A stretch of DNA of 10,885 nt from Candidatus Binatota bacterium (lineage in GTDB: Bacteria > Desulfobacterota > Binatia > Bin18): NCBI GenBank assembly GCA_011523315.1, contig WTHE01000395.1, positions 1 through 10,885 of the forward strand, read 5' to 3'. Numbering within the stretch: the first letter of the stretch is position 1; every line of letters starts with the position of its first letter. Below are positions 6,989 through 10,885 of the stretch, one piece after another. A program made the position numbers and the translations under genes. The notes beneath the pieces were generated by a model. It did no database searches. It had not been told where the DNA came from and was given only the letters and a program-made list of their open reading frames with translations.

Positions 6989-7011
6989 TCAACAAGGTTG
7001 ACAAATTTTGT
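6989..7011. promoter_or_regulatory. Candidate TetR operator with a rightward -35 box
   Basis: Two adjoining palindromes share one base: TCAAC-AAG-GTTGA (6989-7001) and ACAAA-T-TTTGT (7001-7011). A perfect TTGACA (6998-7003) overlaps both, facing the ACAD-LLM operon. The expected -10 position (around 7021-7026, aagcct) is a poor match. Location next to the TetR start codon fits autoregulation. Binding is inferred, not shown. Confidence 0.4.
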
Positions 7012-7191
7012 TTAAGGTGTAAGCCTCACGGCCCACCATATCACAGTCGAGCACAAAGTTGATGCCCAGGGGAGGAAAAAAGACACAGCGAAACACCCCA
7101 AGCTCCAAACAGGCCGCGCTGGCGGGGTTTTGGACTGACCGCTGGAGCGTCTTTCCCAACGCATTGATGTCTCAAAGAAAGGAGAAAACGG

Positions 7192-9306
7192 ATGGGTTTT
7201 ACCCTCACGGCAAAACAGGAAAAACTGCTGGAAGTCTGCCGCCGCTTGTCTGCCGATTTTGCCACCCGCGCCGCGCAGCATGACCGGGAAGCCTCCCTTC
7301 CGCTCGAGAACTACGAAGCGCTGAAACGGGAGGGGTTCTATGAGCTGACTATTCCCACGAACTTCGGAGGTGGAGGCGCGGGGCTGCTGGACTGGGTGCT
7401 GGCCGTCGAGGAGCTGGCCCAAGGGTGTCCGAGTACGGCGCTGAGCTTCACCATGCATGCCGCCGGGGTGCGGATTCTCATCGACACGCCCACGACTCCG
7501 CCGGCCGCCAAACAGCGCATCGCCCAGCTGGTTGCCAAGGAACACAAGCTGTTTGCCTCAGCCTTCACGGAGCCAGGCTCTTCGAGTCTCCTGATCGGCC
7601 TGCCCTTTGTCCCGAGCGTCCAAGCCCGGCGGGTCAACGGTGGGTACATGTTGCAGGGCCGCAAAGCGTTTACCTCCATGGGGGAAGCCAGTGACTACCT
7701 GATGCTCATGGTCCATCCGCAGGAATCGTCCAATCCCCTGGAGATGCTGATGCTCCTGGGGCCGTATCCTGCGCCCGGCCTGCGGGTGGAGCAGGTGTGG
7801 GACACCTTAGGCATGCGGGGCACGCAGAGTAATAACTTCATCTTTGAAGATTACTTCGTGCCCGAGGAGAACTTCTGCTTCCAGGTCGACAACTATCTGG
7901 ATTGGGTATCAACCGCCTCTCCCTGGGTCCTGGCCTACGGCACGGTGTACCTAGGCGTGGCTGCGGCAACGTATCACCAGGCGTGTGAGACGCTGAAGCA
8001 GCGCACCCCACGTGGCTTTGCCCAACCGCTGAGTTACCATCCCCAGGTTCGCAGCCGGGTGGCGGAGATGAGTGTCGATTTGGAAGCCGCCCGCCTGCTG
8101 ACCCGCCAGGCGGCCTGGCTGGTTGATACGGAGGGCATCACCCCAGCCAGCATAACGGCCATCATGCGGGCCAAATACTTCATGGGCGAGGCGACCGCGC
8201 GGATCACGCGGACTGCGGTGACAGCCTGCGGAGCGCATGCGCTGTTCAAAACCTCCCCCTTAGAACAGCTGTATCGAGACGGTAGCTCAGCGCCGATCAT
8301 GCCGCCGTCAAGCGATGCCTGCCTCGACGCGATAGGACTCTATGAACTCGGGCTCGACCCGCAAGACATGCTGCCGCCGCTGAAGCTGGCCGGCCAAGAC
8401 GCGCCCCAGCTCTCATTCCCGGACACCACGACGCAAGAGACACCGCAACCCAAGGAGGAAACGATGAAATTAGGCGTGACGATGTTTGCCACGGATTATG
8501 CCATGCCGCCGGATGAGTTCGCCAAAGCGTGCGAAGACCGGGGCTTTGAATCGGTGTGGTTTCCAGAACATACCCATATTCCGGCCAGCCGCCGCTCGCC
8601 CGGACCGGGCGGTGCAGAGTTGACCCAGGAATATTGGCATTCGTACGATCTCTTCGTGGCCATGACGGCTGCGGCAGCCGCGACCCAAAGGATCAAGATC
8701 GGCAGCGGCATTTGTCTGGCAGTGGAACGTGACCCCATTGTCATGGCCAATGAAGTGGCCTCCGTTGATCAACTGTCAAAGGGCCGGGTCATCTTGGGTA
8801 TCGGGGGTGGATGGAACGCCGAGGAGATGGAGAATCATGGCACGCCGTTTAAGCACCGCTGGAAAGTCTTGCGGGAAAAGGTCGAAGCCATGAAGGAAAT
8901 CTGGACGAATGAAGCCGCCGAGTACCACGGCGAGTTTGTGAATTTCGATCCAATCTGGAGCCACCCCAAGCCATTCCAGAAACCGCATCCGCCGATCATC
9001 CTGGGGACCTGGACAGGAGGATTGCACCGTGTCGTGCGTTACTGCGACGGCTGGATGCCGGTCGGCTTCTTCCAACCCGATCTGGCCGGTTCACTGGAAG
9101 AACTCCGCAACCGAGCCGAGCAAGCGGGTCGGTCGGCCGAGGATTTTCCCGTCACCGTTGTCGGGGTGCCCGATGACGAAGCGGGGCTGCGCCAATTACA
9201 GGAACTCGGGGTGCAAAGGGGCGTTTTGCTTGCACCGTCTGCAGAGTCAGACCAAGTCTTGCCGCTCCTCGATAAATACGCCGCCCTTGTTCCAAAGCTC
9301 GCTTAA
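7192..9306 (+). CDS. Acyl-CoA dehydrogenase-like / F420-type LLM oxidoreductase in-frame fusion
   Basis: One open frame of 704 residues; ATG 7192 follows AAAGGAG with 7-nt spacing. Residues 1-400 are acyl-CoA dehydrogenase-like: an N-terminal helical domain, the flavin-contacting ASAFTEPGSSS (122-132), RKAFTSMGEASDY, WDTLGMRGTQS (203-213), and a C-terminal helical domain ending AHALFKTSPLEQLYRDGS, MPPSSDACLDAIG. The end resembles the Acyl-CoA_dh_2 group that includes both dehydrogenases and DszC/HsaA-type FMN monooxygenases, so dehydrogenation or hydroxylation are both possible. Residues 401-424 form a Q/T/P-rich linker. From Met425 on it is a complete LLM of TIGR03619 type. The junction keeps a full SD plus ATG, so separate translation of the second half is likely as well (separate entry). 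It is the first gene of the rightward operon, divergent from TetR. Confidence 0.85.
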   Translation: MGFTLTAKQEKLLEVCRRLSADFATRAAQHDREASLPLENYEALKREGFYELTIPTNFGGGGAGLLDWVLAVEELAQGCPSTALSFTMHAAGVRILIDTPTTPPAAKQRIAQLVAKEHKLFASAFTEPGSSSLLIGLPFVPSVQARRVNGGYMLQGRKAFTSMGEASDYLMLMVHPQESSNPLEMLMLLGPYPAPGLRVEQVWDTLGMRGTQSNNFIFEDYFVPEENFCFQVDNYLDWVSTASPWVLAYGTVYLGVAAATYHQACETLKQRTPRGFAQPLSYHPQVRSRVAEMSVDLEAARLLTRQAAWLVDTEGITPASITAIMRAKYFMGEATARITRTAVTACGAHALFKTSPLEQLYRDGSSAPIMPPSSDACLDAIGLYELGLDPQDMLPPLKLAGQDAPQLSFPDTTTQETPQPKEETMKLGVTMFATDYAMPPDEFAKACEDRGFESVWFPEHTHIPASRRSPGPGGAELTQEYWHSYDLFVAMTAAAAATQRIKIGSGICLAVERDPIVMANEVASVDQLSKGRVILGIGGGWNAEEMENHGTPFKHRWKVLREKVEAMKEIWTNEAAEYHGEFVNFDPIWSHPKPFQKPHPPIILGTWTGGLHRVVRYCDGWMPVGFFQPDLAGSLEELRNRAEQAGRSAEDFPVTVVGVPDDEAGLRQLQELGVQRGVLLAPSAESDQVLPLLDKYAALVPKLA
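8452..8458 (+). promoter_or_regulatory. Internal Shine-Dalgarno at the fusion junction
   Basis: A perfect AAGGAGG lies 5 nt before the in-frame ATG 8464, inside the open ACAD-LLM frame where it encodes part of the linker. It matches the SDs of neighbouring genes in this operon, suggesting that the second half is, or was, translated on its own. Confidence 0.6.
8464..9306 (+). CDS. TIGR03619-type F420-dependent LLM oxidoreductase (internal start of the fusion ORF)
   Basis: This 280-residue product would start at ATG 8464, in the same frame as the 704-aa ORF. The sequence is a complete LLM barrel: MKLGVTMFATDY start, GFESVWFPEHTHIP (27-40), SRRSPGPGG, AAAAATQRIKIGSGICL, VASVDQLSKGRVILGIGGGW and NAEEMENHG, then HPKPFQKPHPPIILG and a C-terminal helix. 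These features match the TIGR03619 family of probable F420-dependent oxidoreductases. Neighbouring LLM genes begin the same way (AAGGAGG, then M-K/H-x-G), so this start is typical of a free-standing LLM. Listed apart because either one fused protein or two proteins may be made; the sequence alone cannot decide. Confidence 0.55.
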   Translation: MKLGVTMFATDYAMPPDEFAKACEDRGFESVWFPEHTHIPASRRSPGPGGAELTQEYWHSYDLFVAMTAAAAATQRIKIGSGICLAVERDPIVMANEVASVDQLSKGRVILGIGGGWNAEEMENHGTPFKHRWKVLREKVEAMKEIWTNEAAEYHGEFVNFDPIWSHPKPFQKPHPPIILGTWTGGLHRVVRYCDGWMPVGFFQPDLAGSLEELRNRAEQAGRSAEDFPVTVVGVPDDEAGLRQLQELGVQRGVLLAPSAESDQVLPLLDKYAALVPKLA

Positions 9307-9350
9307 CATTTTGCTACGCTTAACCGCCAACACTCAATAAGGAGGATGCT

Positions 9351-10487
9351 ATGCACGTAGGATATGGTGCTGTCTTTCAGAATCCCAACAACCAACTGAC
9401 TGATCGTGAAGTGTGGCGCAACGAGCTTCGCCTGGCAGAGATGGCCGAACCGCTTGGGTTCGATTCCGTCTGGGCGATTGAACACCACTTCGACGACTAC
9501 ACCATGTGCCCTGACCCGGTACAGTTTCTGACCTACATGGCCGGGCGCACCAAGACAGCCAAGCTTGGCTCGATGGTGATCGTGTTGCCGTGGCACGACC
9601 CCATTCGGGTGGCTGAGCAGGTGTCGATGCTCGACCATGTCTCCAATGGCCGTTTCATTCTGGGTATCGGTCGTGGTTTGGCGCGCATCGAGTATGAAGG
9701 ATTTCGCCTCGATCAGAACGAAGGGCGCGCTCATTTTGTCGAGTACGCAGAGTTGCTCCTCGACGCCCTGGAGAAAGGCTACATGGAAGGCGGCTTGCAT
9801 ACCAAGCAGCCGCGACGCGAGATCCGCCCCTTCCCGTTCAAATCGTTCCGAGGGCGTTCGTATGCGGCAGCCGTCTCCCCGGATTCCTCTCCCATCATGG
9901 CCAAGCTTGGCGTTGGCCTCTTAGTCATCCCGCAGAAGCCTTGGGATGCCGTGAAGAAAGATTTTGAAGTCTATCACGAGTCCTGGAAGCAATATCATGG
10001 CAACACGCCAGCCCCCAAGCCATTGAGCGGTGGGCTTGTTTTCGTTGATGAGAACAAAGACCGTGCCGAAGAGATGGCGATGAAATGGCTGTCTGCGAAC
10101 TACCGCACAGTCGTGAAACATTATGAAATGACCGCAGAGCACTTCGGCACCCATAAGAGCTACGAGTCGTACCGCATGATTACCAAGTATATCGGGAAAC
10201 ATGGAGTTGATGCGGCAGCCGAAGACTTTGCGAAGCTGATGCCGTGGGGAACGCCAGATCAAGTCCTTGAGAAACTCTCCACGGTGAAGACCATGATCGA
10301 TGCCGAGGGCTTCATGTTGAACTTCAGCTATGCCGGTATGCCCTACGACGAGGCCGAGCGTAATCTCAAACTGTTTTCCAAGAGCGTACTGCCCGAGGTG
10401 AAAAAGTGGCAGACCGAGCCCCTCAAAGATCCGGCAGAGTTCGACGCACGTCAGTATATCGAGAGTGTGAACGATCCGAGGGGCTAG
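9351..10487 (+). CDS. LLM-class flavin-dependent oxidoreductase (bacterial luciferase-like)
   Basis: The protein has 378 residues; ATG 9351 has AAGGAGG (9339-9345) 5 nt upstream. Luciferase-like barrel: GFDSVWAIEHHFDDY (36-50, EHH 44-46), LGSMVIVLPWHDPIRVAEQV, and the signature MLDHVSNGRFILGIGRG. It is longer than the 337-aa LLM at 3387 but carries the same EHH and MLDH-GR-LGI-RG motifs, so both probably belong to the same broad FMN/alkanal-monooxygenase-like branch. It has an extra middle segment (about 145-180) and a C-terminal tail after SVLPEVKKW. Substrate unknown. It lies 44 nt after the ACAD-LLM fusion and 51 nt before the next LLM, consistent with an operon. Only one stop codon (TAG) lies between its frame and the next gene, which is in the same frame. 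Confidence 0.9.
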   Translation: MHVGYGAVFQNPNNQLTDREVWRNELRLAEMAEPLGFDSVWAIEHHFDDYTMCPDPVQFLTYMAGRTKTAKLGSMVIVLPWHDPIRVAEQVSMLDHVSNGRFILGIGRGLARIEYEGFRLDQNEGRAHFVEYAELLLDALEKGYMEGGLHTKQPRREIRPFPFKSFRGRSYAAAVSPDSSPIMAKLGVGLLVIPQKPWDAVKKDFEVYHESWKQYHGNTPAPKPLSGGLVFVDENKDRAEEMAMKWLSANYRTVVKHYEMTAEHFGTHKSYESYRMITKYIGKHGVDAAAEDFAKLMPWGTPDQVLEKLSTVKTMIDAEGFMLNFSYAGMPYDEAERNLKLFSKSVLPEVKKWQTEPLKDPAEFDARQYIESVNDPRG

Positions 10488-10489
10488 TG

Positions 10490-10524
10490 TGATACGCTCG
10501 CGTTTTTGGCTGCGACGACCGAGA
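10490..10524 (+). repeat. 35-bp intergenic copy of LLM coding sequence (copy 1)
   Basis: This stretch, lying between two LLM genes, matches 10775-10809 inside the downstream LLM gene at 34 of 35 bases; the only difference is A versus G in tgcg(a/g)cgacc. Read in frame it gives DTLAFLAATTE against DTLAFLAAATE of the gene. It looks like a relic of a duplicated or deleted LLM gene. Confidence 0.85.
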
Positions 10525-10538
10525 AGGAGGGAGAACGT

Positions 10539-10885
10539 ATGAAATTCGGTCTACATCTGGGAGGTGGCGCGCCGGCGTGCGAGCGGGAGACGCTCAAGGC
10601 GGTGGCGCGCTTAGCCGACGAGCTGGGCTATGACTCGATTATGACTGGGGATCACATTGTCCTGCCCAAACGCATTACCTCGGACTGGCCGTATGAAGCG
10701 TATGCCGGTGAAAAACTCGTCCAGGGGTCGCCGTTTTACGCTATCTACGCCGAGATGGAATGGATCGACGCCTTTGATACGCTCGCGTTTTTGGCTGCGG
10801 CGACCGAGACGGTCCGATTAGGCACGAGCGTGCTCATTGTCCCGTATCGCCATCCCTTTGATGTGGCCCGCCGGGTGGCCACGGT
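10539..10885 (+). CDS. TIGR03619-like F420-dependent LLM oxidoreductase, partial (cut by right edge)
   Basis: 115 N-terminal residues are visible; the gene runs past the right edge. ATG 10539 follows AAGGAGG (10524-10530) with 8-nt spacing. The opening MKFGLHLGGG, helix, ADELGYDSIMTGDHIVLPKR (27-45) and TLAFLAAATETVRLGTSVLI (81-100), then VPYRHPFDVARRVAT, are typical of F420-dependent LLMs with a GDH motif (37-39) rather than EHH. The stretch between about residues 46 and 80 is where substrate-loop variation usually lies. It is probably co-transcribed with the upstream LLM genes. Confidence 0.88.
   Translation, partial: MKFGLHLGGGAPACERETLKAVARLADELGYDSIMTGDHIVLPKRITSDWPYEAYAGEKLVQGSPFYAIYAEMEWIDAFDTLAFLAAATETVRLGTSVLIVPYRHPFDVARRVAT
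10775..10809 (+). repeat. 35-bp direct repeat within LLM gene (copy 2)
   Basis: This is the intragenic partner of the intergenic copy at 10490-10524 (34/35 bases identical, start-to-start distance 285 bp). Here it encodes DTLAFLAAATET (residues 80-91), a conserved strand/helix region of LLM proteins, so this is the original coding context. Confidence 0.85.

Noticed and set aside
9303..9800. 165-residue minus-strand frame across the start of the 378-aa LLM gene
   Set aside because: Antisense shadow; the plus strand has a strong SD and a clear LLM barrel.

Overview
The window is GC-rich bacterial DNA, probably from an uncultured organism with a large genome. It is crowded with luciferase-like (LLM) flavin/F420-type oxidoreductases: three visible in full and one cut by the right edge. 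Coding density is high, most rightward genes have strong AAGGAGG-type ribosome binding sites, and no RNA gene, CRISPR array or intact insertion sequence was seen. Such LLM abundance is known from Entotheonella/Tectomicrobia-like bacteria and some soil Actinobacteria and Proteobacteria. That taxonomic guess is inference only.

Left part (1-2899, minus strand). A secreted modular protein runs off the left edge: signal peptide, two nearly identical 118-residue cadherin-like repeats, an Ig-like domain, then plant-type leucine-rich repeats. It starts at a GTG behind a perfect Shine-Dalgarno. Upstream of it lies a 170-nt spacer full of inverted repeats, then a 378-aa LuxR-type regulator with a PAS-like domain.

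Middle (2900-6988). A 487-nt intergenic stretch carries a degraded copy of the 3' end of the luxR gene. It is followed by an LLM oxidoreductase (3387-4400), a double-hairpin REP/BIME-like repeat (4427-4499), a standalone MetE-type zinc methyltransferase-like protein (4619-5806) and a cupin protein (5833-6414). A TetR regulator (6449-6988) converges on the cupin gene.

Right part (6989-10885, plus strand). The TetR gene is divergent from a closely spaced LLM operon, with two small palindromes and a TTGACA box between them. The first ORF is an unusual 704-aa in-frame fusion of an acyl-CoA dehydrogenase-like protein with a TIGR03619-type F420 LLM, and it keeps a complete SD and ATG at the internal junction. 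A 378-aa LLM and a further F420-type LLM (partial) follow. The spacer between these last two holds a 35-bp near-exact copy of coding sequence from inside the last gene.

Taken together, 3387-10885 looks like a catabolic or tailoring region: flavin/F420-dependent oxidation (LLMs, ACAD-like), a thiol- or methyl-transfer enzyme (MetE-like) and a cupin, probably under TetR and perhaps LuxR control. The substrate cannot be told from sequence. Signs of repeated LLM and luxR duplication and decay suggest a region that is actively expanding and contracting.
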